64,000 nucleotides of DNA from positions 1,397,502 through 1,461,501 of the forward strand of contig NZ_LMQH01000011.1 in NCBI RefSeq assembly GCF_001424105.1, in the 5' to 3' direction. The notes under the pieces were generated by a model. That model was not told the DNA's origin, did not search any database, and worked only from the letters and a program-made list of their open reading frames with translations. Both the position numbers and the translations under genes were made by a program. The DNA comes from Chryseobacterium sp. Leaf394 (GTDB lineage Bacteria; Bacteroidota; Bacteroidia; Flavobacteriales; Weeksellaceae). Shown one piece after another: positions 35,969 through 44,436 of this stretch. Each line of letters begins with the position of its first letter. The first letter of the stretch is position 1.

Positions 35969-36210
35969 TTTTACAAAATTACCTGAAGATATAAATTTAA
36001 AGCTTTTAAATGTTATCAAACACCTGTATTAAGTTGTTCTGATAATATTTAAAAGTTTTTTTTGGAGAAGTTGAGTTGTTTAATTTCAGAAAATTCCTGC
36101 AGATTATCCTCAGAGAAACTTTGTTTAAAATTAAATCTGCAATCACCAATTTGAAAATCCTTTTAAATTCAATCCCTCATCATTTCAAATAGCTTTTTTT
36201 TCAGACAAAA

Positions 36211-36663
36211 TCATTTGCACATCCATACAATCTGATGTGCAGCCAAGGAATGGTTTGGATTTTTTATTAAAACTTTAATGTTATTTTTTTCAAACACGCT
36301 GACCTCTTCTTTATTTTTATCCTGAATTATTTCTGATTTAAATTTTTCCTGATTCAGTGTATCTTTAAAAGAACTGACCTGCTCATCATCATGGGAGACA
36401 ATGGAAAGTACGTGACAGCCTTCATTTCTCAGAAAAACGGTCACCACCATAAACTTTGAGTCTTCCAGATGCTCATTGCTGTACACTTTTACAGTAGACT
36501 CGCTGGCTTCCTCCTGATGCAGAAGGTCAAAATGTGCTGAAAGTTTGGTATCGATAATATGCCCCGGTGATCCCGACAGATTCTGAAGATTTTTTATATT
36601 GAGCAACTGACCGGATGCTGTACAACAAAGATGAAAGAGAATAAATAATAGAAATTTTGGCAT
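36211..36663 (-). CDS. Secreted hypothetical protein, 150 aa
   Basis: The N-terminus MPKFLLFILFHLCCTASGQ is a signal peptide, so the protein is exported to the periplasm. The mature part is a mixed alpha/beta domain of about 130 residues with no motif I recognise. KFMVVTVFLRNEGCHVLSIV and SVFEKNNIKVLIKNPNHS look like strands. Two cysteines (one in the middle, one near the C-terminus) are present. Its promoter region carries a Crp/Fnr-type palindrome and a -7-like box only a few bases upstream of the ATG. It lies downstream of the PA2169 gene on the same strand, separated by that gene's terminator. Confidence 0.65.
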   Translation of the reverse strand: MPKFLLFILFHLCCTASGQLLNIKNLQNLSGSPGHIIDTKLSAHFDLLHQEEASESTVKVYSNEHLEDSKFMVVTVFLRNEGCHVLSIVSHDDEQVSSFKDTLNQEKFKSEIIQDKNKEEVSVFEKNNIKVLIKNPNHSLAAHQIVWMCK

Positions 36664-36674
36664 GTAGTTTCTTG

Positions 36675-36719
36675 TAAAAATAAATAAAAAATTTACTTAC
36701 AAAAAATGATTCGGATCAT
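36675..36719 (-). promoter_or_regulatory. Crp/Fnr-type operator and -7-like box (site E)
   Basis: ATGAT-TCGG-ATCAT (36706-36719) is a perfect 5+4+5 palindrome. On the minus strand TATTTTTA (36682-36675) follows after 23 bp, one base off TAnnTTTG. The ATG at 36663 would then have a leader of about six bases. Confidence 0.5.
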
Positions 36720-36749
36720 AAAAAAATCCGCCTCCCAAGGGAAGCGGAT
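36720..36749 (-). terminator. Terminator of the second PA2169 gene
   Basis: An 11-bp stem (ATCCGCTTCCC with GGGAGGCGGAT on the minus strand) has a 2-base loop and a run of seven T. Confidence 0.9.
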
Positions 36750-36756
36750 GATTGTT

Positions 36757-37209
36757 TTAGTTTTTCAGATCTTCAAGATTTTTGAATTTATCATGTGAAG
36801 CTTTCAGATGATGAAGCTGGTCGAGTACCACTCTTGAACTTTCAGGGCAAAGATCGCCACTGTCCAGTGCACTTTGATAAGCGTCGATAGCTGCCTGCTC
36901 TCCGTACACTACATTTCCTAAACTTGCTTCAGCATTGTCGCCTGAGAATGCATTTTTTACATCGATCCAGGCTCTGTGAATAGATCCTGCTGCAGAACCT
37001 GTCTGATCCGGCTCCCCGCCGCGCTCAGTAATAAGACCAGATAGTTCATTTTTCATTGTAGCAGACTGTGCAACCATGTTGTCATAATCGGCACGCAGGT
37101 GAGGATATCCTTCCCACACTTTGTCTTCTACTTTAGAAAATCCCTGAATTCTGTCGTTGGTAATTGTCAGTAGATCGTTTAATACTGAAACTGTTTTGCT
37201 GTTGTCCAT
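36757..37209 (-). CDS. PA2169/DUF2383 family four-helix-bundle protein (copy 2)
   Basis: The 150-residue acidic helical protein is close to the copies at 3804 and 37562. Shared segments are SVLNDLLTITNDRIQGF at the start, GSIHRAWIDVKNAFSG near 79 and GEQAAIDAYQSAL near 105. It is divergent from the lmo0937-type gene, with 150 bp between starts. The minus strand has TAAATTGA about 35 bp upstream of the start, a possible -7 element. Function is unknown; the family resembles ferritin-like bundles but shows no obvious di-iron EXXH signature. Confidence 0.87.
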   Translation of the reverse strand: MDNSKTVSVLNDLLTITNDRIQGFSKVEDKVWEGYPHLRADYDNMVAQSATMKNELSGLITERGGEPDQTGSAAGSIHRAWIDVKNAFSGDNAEASLGNVVYGEQAAIDAYQSALDSGDLCPESSRVVLDQLHHLKASHDKFKNLEDLKN

Positions 37210-37347
37210 ATTGTTATATTTTTTTTGGTACTCATCAATTTACAATAATGATGCCCAAAAACCAACTTAGAGCACATGTGGTACCTAAAGTTTTTTTCCA
37301 TTTAAAAAAGGGCAGACTAATTGTATTTAGGAATGTACACACACTAA

Positions 37348-37530
<183 letters not shown>

Positions 37531-37561
37531 TTTAATACACCAATTCACAAAATTATAAATC

Positions 37562-38026
37562 ATGGAAACAAACGAAACTCAGGCTATCCTGAAAGACCTC
37601 ATCCAAATTACCAACGACAGGATTTCAGCCTTTGGAAAAGTAGAAGGTCAGATCTGGGAAAGTTATCCGGATATTAAATCTGAATACGACAAAATGATTT
37701 CCCATACCAAAGTGATGAAGAATGAACTGATCAACATCCTGCGAGAAAACGATTCTGAAATCAACGATGAATCATCCTCAGTCCGTGGAAACATTCACAG
37801 CACATGGATTGACATTAAAAGTGCCTTCAATATTGATTCAGTGAATTCTACTCTGGAAAGTGTGATTTCGGAAGAAGATGCAGCCTGCAAGGCTTATGAA
37901 AAAGCACTTGAGGAAGAAGTTTATTCCTCAGAAACAAGATCAGTTCTTGAAGATCATCTTTATCATCTGAAACAGTCTCACAAACAGTTTACCGAAATTC
38001 TTGATTACAGAAAAAACAAAGACTAA
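37562..38026 (+). CDS. PA2169/DUF2383 family four-helix-bundle protein (copy 3)
   Basis: This 154-residue paralogue starts with ETQAILKDLIQITNDRISAF and carries GNIHSTWIDIKSAFNI and SEEDAACKAYEKAL, the family's central motifs. It lies between the lmo0937-type membrane peptide (31 bp upstream) and a 77-residue unknown protein (13 bp downstream), in a run of small plus-strand genes up to 39619 that is probably one or two transcripts. Within the window it is the more divergent copy (Asp/Ser in place of conserved Gly residues). Confidence 0.87.
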   Translation: METNETQAILKDLIQITNDRISAFGKVEGQIWESYPDIKSEYDKMISHTKVMKNELINILRENDSEINDESSSVRGNIHSTWIDIKSAFNIDSVNSTLESVISEEDAACKAYEKALEEEVYSSETRSVLEDHLYHLKQSHKQFTEILDYRKNKD

Positions 38027-38039
38027 AACAACAGGAATT

Positions 38040-38273
38040 ATGAAGTTTGAAGAAGCCTTAAAACAGAAAAAAGAATCGATAAAAAATGCAGATGATTCGG
38101 TGCTGAATTTATACCACGTCCTGATATCTCCTGCAGATACCAAAGAAAGTGTTGACTTTATTGATCATTACCTGAAGAATCCTGACAGTTGTAATGATGA
38201 TACGTGTAAAGAGTTTGCCTCTTCAGACGATTATCAGATTGTAAGTATCAGAAAAGAAGATCAGGAGTGCTAA
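38040..38273 (+). CDS. Hypothetical protein, 77 aa
   Basis: This is a small, highly charged helical protein (MKFEEALKQKKESIKNADDS at the start, then VDFIDHYLKNPDSCNDDTC). There is no signal or membrane segment. Three cysteines, two of them in the C-terminal half as CNDDTC, might bind metal, but this is not a known motif. I start at the ATG at 38040, 13 bp after the PA2169 stop, instead of the earlier in-frame ATG inside that gene. Function is unknown. Confidence 0.65.
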   Translation: MKFEEALKQKKESIKNADDSVLNLYHVLISPADTKESVDFIDHYLKNPDSCNDDTCKEFASSDDYQIVSIRKEDQEC

Positions 38274-38296
38274 AATTTAAATAGAAAATAATCAGC

Positions 38297-38566
38297 ATGG
38301 AAATAAACGACCTACTGAAAGACGAAATCACCGCTGCTTCCGAACGTATTGAAAGCGTCACTGTAAAATATCCGAAGAAAGAAACTGTAAAAGGCATGAT
38401 TTCTGAAGTACAGAATAATCCTTTCGGAGTACAGATTTCGCAGCGTGATGTAAAAGATCCTGAAGAAAAATTTCATGAGATAGATTTTGAGAAAGCTGTT
38501 GAAGTTGCAATCTACTATTACGATGGTAAGATCAGTGTTCACGCCGACAGTAAATATACAGACTAA
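38297..38566 (+). CDS. Hypothetical protein, 89 aa
   Basis: This acidic cytoplasmic protein has no recognised domain. The middle (KGMISEVQNNPFGVQISQRD) and the end (FEKAVEVAIYYYDGKISVHA) suggest an alpha/beta fold. It sits 23 bp after the 77-aa gene and 30 bp before the sigma-like gene, consistent with co-transcription. Confidence 0.65.
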   Translation: MEINDLLKDEITAASERIESVTVKYPKKETVKGMISEVQNNPFGVQISQRDVKDPEEKFHEIDFEKAVEVAIYYYDGKISVHADSKYTD

Positions 38567-38596
38567 CTGACCTTTTAATTATTATTGATACTAAAT

Positions 38597-38929
38597 ATGG
38601 CTTCTTCAGACAACAAATTCAATTGCTGCACGCTGCTCAGAAAGAAAGACCGGGAAACTTTCGACTTTCTGTATGCTGAGTTCAACAGCCAGTTTTACGG
38701 TATGGCTCTGCAGTGTCTTGGCGATGAAGAACTTGCCAATGAAATGATGATTCTTACATTTACCAATATCTGGAAAGATTTAGACAAATTTAATGGAGAT
38801 AATTCTCAACTGAGATCATGGTGCATATCAATACTGATGCGTTCTTTAAGACGTGTTAGTGCGTCAGATAAAACATCAGACAGCAGTGAAAGCACCGATA
38901 TCCCACAATTAAAGTCAGTTTCAGTTTAA
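38597..38929 (+). CDS. Sigma-70 region 2-like protein lacking region 4
   Basis: The 110-residue protein looks like the first half of an ECF sigma factor. LLRKKDRETFDFLYAEFNSQ, GMALQCLGDEELANEMMILT, FTNIWKDLDKFNG and LRSWCISILMRSLRR match region 2, which binds core polymerase and the -10 element. Region 4 (-35 recognition) is missing; after residue 90 only a short Ser/Thr-rich tail follows, with a normal stop. It may be a minimal regulator of polymerase, an inhibitor, or a decaying sigma factor. No anti-sigma gene is adjacent. The first ATG of the frame (38585) adds four residues. Confidence 0.65.
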   Translation: MASSDNKFNCCTLLRKKDRETFDFLYAEFNSQFYGMALQCLGDEELANEMMILTFTNIWKDLDKFNGDNSQLRSWCISILMRSLRRVSASDKTSDSSESTDIPQLKSVSV

Positions 38930-38963
38930 ATTACAAAATTCACTACAAAAAAATTAGAAAATA

Positions 38964-39392
38964 ATGTTCACCACACCTATAGAAAAAATTGACTTCCTGC
39001 GTTTCTTTTTAGGAAATGCCAATGGCAAAAGCGCCGAACTCATTATTGACAAAGGCTTTGTTTACATCAGCGAATATTTTGGATATTTTAAAGAAATCCT
39101 TCAGAATCCTGATAAAAAATTCTCAAAAATCAGCGAGCAGGAACTGATCTCCACCTTTGAAGAAATCGGTATCCGGGAATGGAAAGAAAATTACAGCAAC
39201 AACGACATCTTTGAAGGAAAAGAATGGGAGCTGGAAATGAAAATCAATAACGAACAGAAACATTATTATTTTTTCGGATATGAAGAGTATCCTTCACAAA
39301 CCGGCGATTCTACAAGTCAAAAATATACCAGAGAATTCAGAAAACTTCTTCAGACTTTGAATTCTGTATCCAGGTCAACCTACTTCGCATAG
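38964..39392 (+). CDS. Hypothetical protein, 142 aa
   Basis: This is a soluble protein of unknown family with aromatic-rich strands and helices (FFLGNANGKSAELIIDKGFV, EWELEMKINNEQKHYYFFGY). It lacks any signal peptide. It lies in the middle of the small-gene run, 34 bp after the sigma-like gene, and 41 bp before a 61-aa membrane peptide. No catalytic motif is seen. Confidence 0.65.
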   Translation: MFTTPIEKIDFLRFFLGNANGKSAELIIDKGFVYISEYFGYFKEILQNPDKKFSKISEQELISTFEEIGIREWKENYSNNDIFEGKEWELEMKINNEQKHYYFFGYEEYPSQTGDSTSQKYTREFRKLLQTLNSVSRSTYFA

Positions 39393-39433
39393 ATTGGAAT
39401 GACTTTTGAGAAATAAAAACTAAATAAACTATT

Positions 39434-39619
39434 ATGAACGTTAAAAGAACATTTGGAACCATTCTTACGGTTCTGGGAATTGCAGGATTACTGTACACAG
39501 GTTATCAATTGATGCAGAAAAGTGAGGCATACACCAATATGGCTGTAGTAGGCGTGATTGGTCTGATCTTCTTTTTTGCAGGAATCGGTCTTGTGCAGAA
39601 CACAAAAGACGAAAGTTAG
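39434..39619 (+). CDS. Small membrane protein, 61 aa
   Basis: This is a short protein with two membrane helices (FGTILTVLGIAGLLYTGYQL and MAVVGVIGLIFFFAGIGLVQ) and a charged C-terminal tail. It resembles small uncharacterised inner-membrane proteins of Bacteroidota. It is last in the run of small plus-strand genes; a hairpin at 39645-39673 follows. Confidence 0.7.
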   Translation: MNVKRTFGTILTVLGIAGLLYTGYQLMQKSEAYTNMAVVGVIGLIFFFAGIGLVQNTKDES

Positions 39620-39644
39620 ATTTACAGATTTCAGAAAAAATTTA

Positions 39645-39673
39645 AAGGCATCATGTTTATCAGATGATGCCTT
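39645..39673. terminator. Bidirectional terminator between convergent genes
   Basis: A perfect 10-bp stem, AAGGCATCAT/ATGATGCCTT, has a 9-base loop, with T-rich flanks on both strands. It lies between the small-gene run and the minus-strand 138-aa gene. Confidence 0.7.
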
Positions 39674-39684
39674 ACTGTTTTTAT

Positions 39685-40101
39685 CTATTCGTTATCTTTA
39701 ATCTGATCATAAATCAGTTTGGTGACAATTGCCCCGAAAAGATAATATCCCACAGTCATAATTTTCTTTTTATTGGTGCTTGCTACCGGATCAGGATCAA
39801 GTCCTAACTTTTGGGGTAACGCAATGGCTCCGACACCTGCCAAAAGACCACTTGCGAGATTATGGGTTGTTGCTGTAGTCGCGTAATAAACTGCGTTGCT
39901 TATAACATCACCTGCGAGTGTAGCGGCATAAAGCTGGTTAGGATTGTTTATTTCAAGTGCTGTTCTGTCTGTCATTTTACTGAGTGCTTCTTCACCCAGT
40001 TCGTTGATGTGGGGTACATCTTTACAGGTTTTTCTAACGATTTCGTGTAACAGGTTGAGGGCAATTGCTCCTCCGAGTCCTGCGATCATTTTTTTTAGCA
40101 T
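39685..40101 (-). CDS. Hypothetical membrane-associated protein, 138 aa
   Basis: A Gly/Ala-rich N-terminal segment (MIAGLGGAIALNLLHEIVRK), the middle stretch NLASGLLAGVGAIALPQKLG and the C-terminal TVGYYLFGAIVTKLIYDQIK look like membrane or membrane-associated helices. No family is recognised. It is divergent from the 202-aa gene at 40434, with a Crp/Fnr-type promoter in the shared 332-bp gap that points the other way. Confidence 0.65.
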   Translation of the reverse strand: MLKKMIAGLGGAIALNLLHEIVRKTCKDVPHINELGEEALSKMTDRTALEINNPNQLYAATLAGDVISNAVYYATTATTHNLASGLLAGVGAIALPQKLGLDPDPVASTNKKKIMTVGYYLFGAIVTKLIYDQIKDNE

Positions 40102-40433
40102 AATATTTTTGTTTTGGATTTTAATTTAAAGAAGAATTTCTTACTGTAAATCAGTCAAGAATGGTACCAAAACTAAGGCTCTTCTGCTGTAAATGATTTA
40201 ATTTAATGGAACTTAAAACAAATTCAATTCGTTCAGTCTGATATTTTTTGACAGGACGAAAATTTTATTTTTTTGCTAAATGAATTAGATTCAAAATGCA
40301 TTTTCTTGTGACAGCAATCATACTTTTTTCGGAGTTTAAAGACTATCTTTGAAATAATGACAGAAATTAATTTTTCGTTTAGAAAATAGTATTCTAATAG
40401 TGATTTTTTCTCAACTAAACCAAAACTGAAAAG
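40102..40433. other. Divergent intergenic region with Crp/Fnr-type promoter
   Basis: No gene is visible. It contains site F (operator 40308-40321 plus -7 box 40344-40351) facing the 202-aa gene. A minus-strand frame at 40233-40487 is a shadow of it. Confidence 0.55.
40308..40351 (+). promoter_or_regulatory. Crp/Fnr-type operator and -7 box (site F)
   Basis: GTGACAGCAATCAT (40308-40321) is followed after exactly 22 bp by TATCTTTG (40344-40351), a full TAnnTTTG match. The start near 40358 leaves a leader of about 75 bases. Confidence 0.6.
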
Positions 40434-41042
40434 ATGAAACCTAAAAATATTCCGGGAGTTCCAAAACAGGTGAAAGGCGGCTTTCATGATTCCGAAAGTT
40501 TCCAGAAATCAGAAACTGAAGAAGATGTTGAAATGCGGTTTCATCATCTTAAAGAGCGGTTCTTCAGCATTAATCAGTGGAAAGAGTACTGCCCTGAAAG
40601 CAGAGCAGATTTTAAGCTTTGCAATCTGAACGGAAATATCGTGGAACGTCTGCCTCAGGAAGGTGATTACATCAGAATTGATATTCCCGGTCCCGGTGGT
40701 ACAGAAGGGCGTTCATTTGACTGGACTGTCATCGACAAAATAGATTTTGATTCGCCAAACCGGCTTTTGATTCAGTGCAGACCTTCTCCGGATCCTGTAA
40801 AATTCAACAGCAAAAAGATTGCACATTTCTATTGCGACAAATCAACCTCCACTTTTGTTATTGAAAGAAATGGAGATATGCTGATGGCAGCTGTTTACGG
40901 AAGAAATGAATCTCCAAATTTGAAATCTGGTTTTATCAATTCTGCACGAAACGTAATGATTGCTATCGGAGGAATTTTTGGACTATCTAAGATTCAATGG
41001 GAATGCCTTGCAGAAGGAATGCTTAAAGGTGAGAACGAATAA
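40434..41042 (+). CDS. Hypothetical protein, 202 aa
   Basis: The protein is soluble, without signal peptide, with an N-terminal Lys/Pro-rich piece (MKPKNIPGVPKQVKGGFHDS). A central region follows (RVDYIRID-like strands: EGDYIRIDIPGPGGTEGRSF, then FDWTVIDKIDFD, LLIQCRPSPDP), and a helical C-terminus (SGFINSARNVMIAIGGIFGL). I know similar proteins only as conserved unknowns of Bacteroidota. The strong Crp/Fnr-type promoter in front makes it a likely member of the putative regulon. Confidence 0.7.
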   Translation: MKPKNIPGVPKQVKGGFHDSESFQKSETEEDVEMRFHHLKERFFSINQWKEYCPESRADFKLCNLNGNIVERLPQEGDYIRIDIPGPGGTEGRSFDWTVIDKIDFDSPNRLLIQCRPSPDPVKFNSKKIAHFYCDKSTSTFVIERNGDMLMAAVYGRNESPNLKSGFINSARNVMIAIGGIFGLSKIQWECLAEGMLKGENE

Positions 41043-41107
41043 TCTAATGAATTTAAAATTTTTATATTGACAAGATCCTGGAAATAATTCCGGAGCAGGA
41101 CATAAAA

Positions 41108-41135
41108 AAGGAGCAGTTTTTTTAAGCTACTCCTT
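41108..41135 (-). terminator. Terminator of ccoG
   Basis: A 9-bp stem (minus strand AAGGAGTAG with CTGCTCCTT) has a 10-base A-rich loop and a T-run. Confidence 0.8.
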
Positions 41136-41151
41136 CTTTTGAGTTGATGTT

Positions 41152-42606
41152 TTAGAATTGAAGTTTAAACGGTCCTTCAAAATAGGTATCATATGAATCC
41201 ACAAGATTTCCTTTCAGATCGTAAACTCCGATGATTATATTCTGTTTCGAAAGATTCATCTCCTTCTCCGGAAAAGTGATGTTGATTGTACCCTTTGATA
41301 TTTTATCTTTAGGTATAGAAATATTGCCAGATCCGCTGAAAATAATTTCACCGTGTGCAGGCTCAATTACTTTTATCGTTACCACTTTTTTATCATTAGA
41401 TTTATTTAGAAATGTGTAGTTGTAGGTATTGGTAATAAGACCATCTCTCACAAAAAACGTACTTCCTGTAGGTTTGATGAATTTAGCCTCCATATCTCCA
41501 CGGCTGTAAAGTAAAAATCCTAAGAAAAGCTGTAAAGCAATAAGCACGACCATGAAAATTTTCATTCTTCCGGTAAAACGTGTCGGAATACCTGTCTCAA
41601 TTTCTGTTTCAGATGCGTATCTTATCAAACCTTTAGGCAGGCCTACTTTCACCATGACTTCATCACAGGCATCGATGCAAGCGGTACAGTTGACGCATTC
41701 CAGCTGCTGCCCATCCCGGATATCAATTCCCGTAGGACAAACCACCACGCACTGATGGCAATCTATACAGTCACCTTTTCCTGCGGCTTTTCTGTCTTCA
41801 TCTTTTCTCCATTTTGCTCTGTTTTCACCTCTTTTAAAATCATAGAATACGTTGATGGTATCTTTATCAATCAACACACCCTGTAATCTTCCGTAAGGAC
41901 AGACCAAAGTGCAGACCTGCTCACGGAACCATGCAAAAACAAAATAGAATGCTGCCGTAAAAAGTATAATGACAATAAAATTGGTAGGATGGGCGAGTGG
42001 TCCTTCTGCAACAGTTTTAAAAACTTCTTCATAACCTACAATCACCATCATCATAAAATGAGTGAATATGAGTGAAAGTATAAAAAAGATGCTCCATTTA
42101 AGGGATCTCTTCCATATTTTTTCTGCATCCCATTCCTGCCGATCCAGCTTCATCTGCTTATTACGGTCACCTTCGATAGCAAATTCTATCTTTCTGAAAA
42201 CACTTTCAAGAAAAATGGTTTGAGGGCAGATCCAGCCACAAAAAATTCTTCCGAATGCTATGGTAAAAATAATGATGCAGATCAATCCTACAATCGCTCC
42301 TAAAGTTAAAAGAAAGAAATCCTGGGGATAAAAGGGCTGACCAAAGATGAAAAACTGTCTGTCGATAACGTTCAGTAACAGAAAAGGGTTGCCGTTAATT
42401 CTTATAAAAGGTACTGCAAGATAAATTGCGAGGAGAATGTAAGCAACAATTGTCCGGTAGTTCGTAAATTTTCCTTTTGGTCTTTTAGGAAAGATCCATT
42501 TTCTTTTACCAGACTGTTCCATTGTTCCTATCGAATCCCGGTAGGTTTCAGGATCCAGTACCTGACCCTGTCCGCCACGGATTTGCTCATTTTCATTTGA
42601 CGCCAT
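41152..42606 (-). CDS. ccoG: CcoG, cytochrome c oxidase accessory protein (RdxA/FixG-like)
   Basis: The 484-residue polyferredoxin has about five membrane helices. Such proteins assist copper delivery to the CuB centre of cbb3-type oxidase. Cys motifs are GWICPQTIFLESVF near 123 and CTLVCPYGRLQGVL near 234, then two 4Fe-4S sites, CIDCHQCVVVCPTGID and CVNCTACIDACDEVM, near 280-320. A C-terminal beta domain (residues about 370-484) is an immunoglobulin-like periplasmic part. The cbb3 structural genes are not in the window. The family is often oxygen-regulated, and a degenerate Crp/Fnr-type site lies upstream. Confidence 0.93.
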   Translation of the reverse strand: MASNENEQIRGGQGQVLDPETYRDSIGTMEQSGKRKWIFPKRPKGKFTNYRTIVAYILLAIYLAVPFIRINGNPFLLLNVIDRQFFIFGQPFYPQDFFLLTLGAIVGLICIIIFTIAFGRIFCGWICPQTIFLESVFRKIEFAIEGDRNKQMKLDRQEWDAEKIWKRSLKWSIFFILSLIFTHFMMMVIVGYEEVFKTVAEGPLAHPTNFIVIILFTAAFYFVFAWFREQVCTLVCPYGRLQGVLIDKDTINVFYDFKRGENRAKWRKDEDRKAAGKGDCIDCHQCVVVCPTGIDIRDGQQLECVNCTACIDACDEVMVKVGLPKGLIRYASETEIETGIPTRFTGRMKIFMVVLIALQLFLGFLLYSRGDMEAKFIKPTGSTFFVRDGLITNTYNYTFLNKSNDKKVVTIKVIEPAHGEIIFSGSGNISIPKDKISKGTINITFPEKEMNLSKQNIIIGVYDLKGNLVDSYDTYFEGPFKLQF

Positions 42607-42729
42607 AGTTAATTTCTTTTTTTGGTAACAGATATAATTTCAGAAGCGAAATTACAGTCTTATATCAATTACAACTATAAGACCAAAGAGCGGGATAATT
42701 TCCTGTAAATTATTGATATTTTTAAACTT

Positions 42730-42743
42730 ATGACTGCAATCAC
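42730..42743 (-). promoter_or_regulatory. Degenerate Crp/Fnr-like operator upstream of ccoG (site G)
   Basis: ATGACTGCAATCAC (42730-42743) keeps the TGA/TCA half-sites of the motif. No good -7 box lies at 22-23 bp (TACAGGAA); TATAGTTG, about 50 bp further on, is the best candidate. Regulation is uncertain. Confidence 0.35.
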
Positions 42744-42782
42744 AACAATCACTTTAATTACGATTTCTTTTAATTACAGGAC

Positions 42783-42807
42783 AAAAAAAAGACCCGTCTC
42801 CGGGTCT
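42783..42807 (-). terminator. Terminator of the ferritin-like gene
   Basis: AGACCCG/CGGGTCT has a 4-base loop and a run of eight T on the minus strand. Confidence 0.85.
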
Positions 42808-42822
42808 GATTTATTTAGAAAT

Positions 42823-43494
42823 TTAAGCATTGATCGCTTTGGAATTGAGATTGGTATCTGCGATTTTTGAGAGTAGATCGTTACAGTTTTTTTCTTCATC
42901 CAAAGTCAACAGAAGATGCTTGAGGCATTCTTTTTCCTTAAGAATCTTGGCATATGCAGCTAGCGTTCCGTAAGTCGCAATTTCATAGTGCTCCACTTTT
43001 TGAGCAGCAGCAATAATTCCTGCATCACGCACAGCTCCCGGCTTTGTTTCTTCCATGATGCCGGTACCTTCATCCAAAAGCCCCTGCATTGCATCACATT
43101 TTTTAGCTTCTGCTTTTTTCTTTAATGCTTTGAAGCATGCTTCAAGTCTTTTTACCTGCTCTTTTGTCTCCTCAAGATGCTCGCCTAAGGCCTGCTTCAG
43201 TTTTGTATCTGTTGCGTTTTTCTGCATTTTAGGAAGTGCTTTAGAAAGTGCTTTTTCAGCCCAGTAAATGTCTTTCAGTGAATCTTCAAACAGGTCGCTC
43301 AGATTTTTTGCTGAATCCTGTTTTGCAGGTATTTTCTCAGATGATTTTGCAGCTGTTTTAGCTGTTGATTTTGTAGAAGATTTTCCAGTCATTTTTGCTG
43401 ACGACTTGGATGTCGCTTTTGGTGAAGCTTTAGATGTTGAAGCCGAGATTTTCTTGCCAGTACTTTTAGTAGCTGTAGCTCTTTTGGTTTCCAT
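42823..43494 (-). CDS. YciE/YciF (DUF892) ferritin-like protein with histone H1-like tail
   Basis: The 223-residue protein has two parts. Residues 1-60 are a Lys/Ala/Ser/Thr-rich low-complexity tail (repeated KS, KA, AKP-like units) resembling eukaryotic histone H1 or bacterial histone-like tails, and likely to bind DNA. Residues about 64-215 are a DUF892 ferritin-like bundle: LSDLFEDSLKDIYWAEKALS, KALGEHLEETKEQVKRLEA, and EHYEIATYGTL with glutamates that may bind iron. The family is stress-induced. The combination suggests a Dps-like DNA-protecting role, which is inference. Confidence 0.85.
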   Translation of the reverse strand: METKRATATKSTGKKISASTSKASPKATSKSSAKMTGKSSTKSTAKTAAKSSEKIPAKQDSAKNLSDLFEDSLKDIYWAEKALSKALPKMQKNATDTKLKQALGEHLEETKEQVKRLEACFKALKKKAEAKKCDAMQGLLDEGTGIMEETKPGAVRDAGIIAAAQKVEHYEIATYGTLAAYAKILKEKECLKHLLLTLDEEKNCNDLLSKIADTNLNSKAINA

Positions 43495-43792
43495 ATATTA
43501 AAAATTTGATTGGTTTTGTTATATCTCAGGTTACAATTACCAGACCATAGGCAAATAAAATAAATGATTGTGGTAGTAAAATTCAGCGTTACTGATGTTT
43601 AGAAGCTATTTAAATATTCAAATCAGTTATTTCATTTAAAAACTATCCGACATTTATAAAAAAATTAACAGTCTGATTTTACAGACTTTAATTTGTTTGA
43701 CCTTTATAAATGATTACTGACTTAAATCAAGGCTTGAAATTTGAAATGGGTAAAAAACACCAAACATGATCAAATCTTAATATACAATTGCT

Positions 43793-44290
43793 ATGGAAAT
43801 TGAACGAAGTCTATTGTCTGAAGTAGGAAATTTACTCTTAAATGCTGAAGAAACAGTTTCTGTCGCCGAAAGTGTGACATCAGGTTTTCTCCAGTTTTCA
43901 TTTTCACAGATGGCTGATGCCTCACGATATTACCACGGCGGAATTACTGCATACACGATTGATGAAAAAGTAAAATTCCTTGGAATCGACCGTATACAAG
44001 CTGAAAAATGCGACTGCGTATCTGAGCAAATTGCAGAGGTAATGGCTTTGAACATTGCAAAATCTTTTGAAACCGACTGGGGAATCGCTGTCACAGGTTA
44101 TGCAACACCTGTGGCAGAATCTGATTTTAAAATCTTTGCCTATTTCAGTTTCAGTTATAAAAATGAAATCCTATTCAGCAAAAAACTGGAACTTCACCCA
44201 AGAACAAATCAGCAAAATGCGCAGATTTATTACTGTGAATTTATTTTAGGCTGTCTTAAAACCAAACTTTCTGAACTTCAATCTGATTAA
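43793..44290 (+). CDS. CinA C-terminal domain protein (PncC-like)
   Basis: The 165-residue stand-alone CinA C-terminal domain belongs to the family of nicotinamide-nucleotide amidases (PncC). The signature reads TVSVAESVTSGFLQ instead of the usual AESCTGG, so the Cys is Val, but the Ser is kept. YYHGGITAYTIDEKVKFLGI matches GGVVTYSNEAK, and CVSEQIAEVMALNIAK and DWGIAVTGYATP follow (normally VTGIAGP). The divergence may mean altered or lost activity. It is a single gene. Confidence 0.8.
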   Translation: MEIERSLLSEVGNLLLNAEETVSVAESVTSGFLQFSFSQMADASRYYHGGITAYTIDEKVKFLGIDRIQAEKCDCVSEQIAEVMALNIAKSFETDWGIAVTGYATPVAESDFKIFAYFSFSYKNEILFSKKLELHPRTNQQNAQIYYCEFILGCLKTKLSELQSD

Positions 44291-44436
44291 TCAAGAATTT
44301 CTACAGACATGAATCGGTTTATAATCGATTTAAAGAAATTAAAATATAAACCCTTAAATATTAAAATTTTATAATAGATTCAATGAATATTAATTCATTA
44401 ATATATGAATTATAATAAAATGTAATTGTATTTTCT

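Noticed and set aside
43710..43730. TGA-CTTAAA-TCA upstream of the CinA-type gene
   Set aside because: Only the inner half-sites match and no TAnnTTTG box lies at 22-23 bp.
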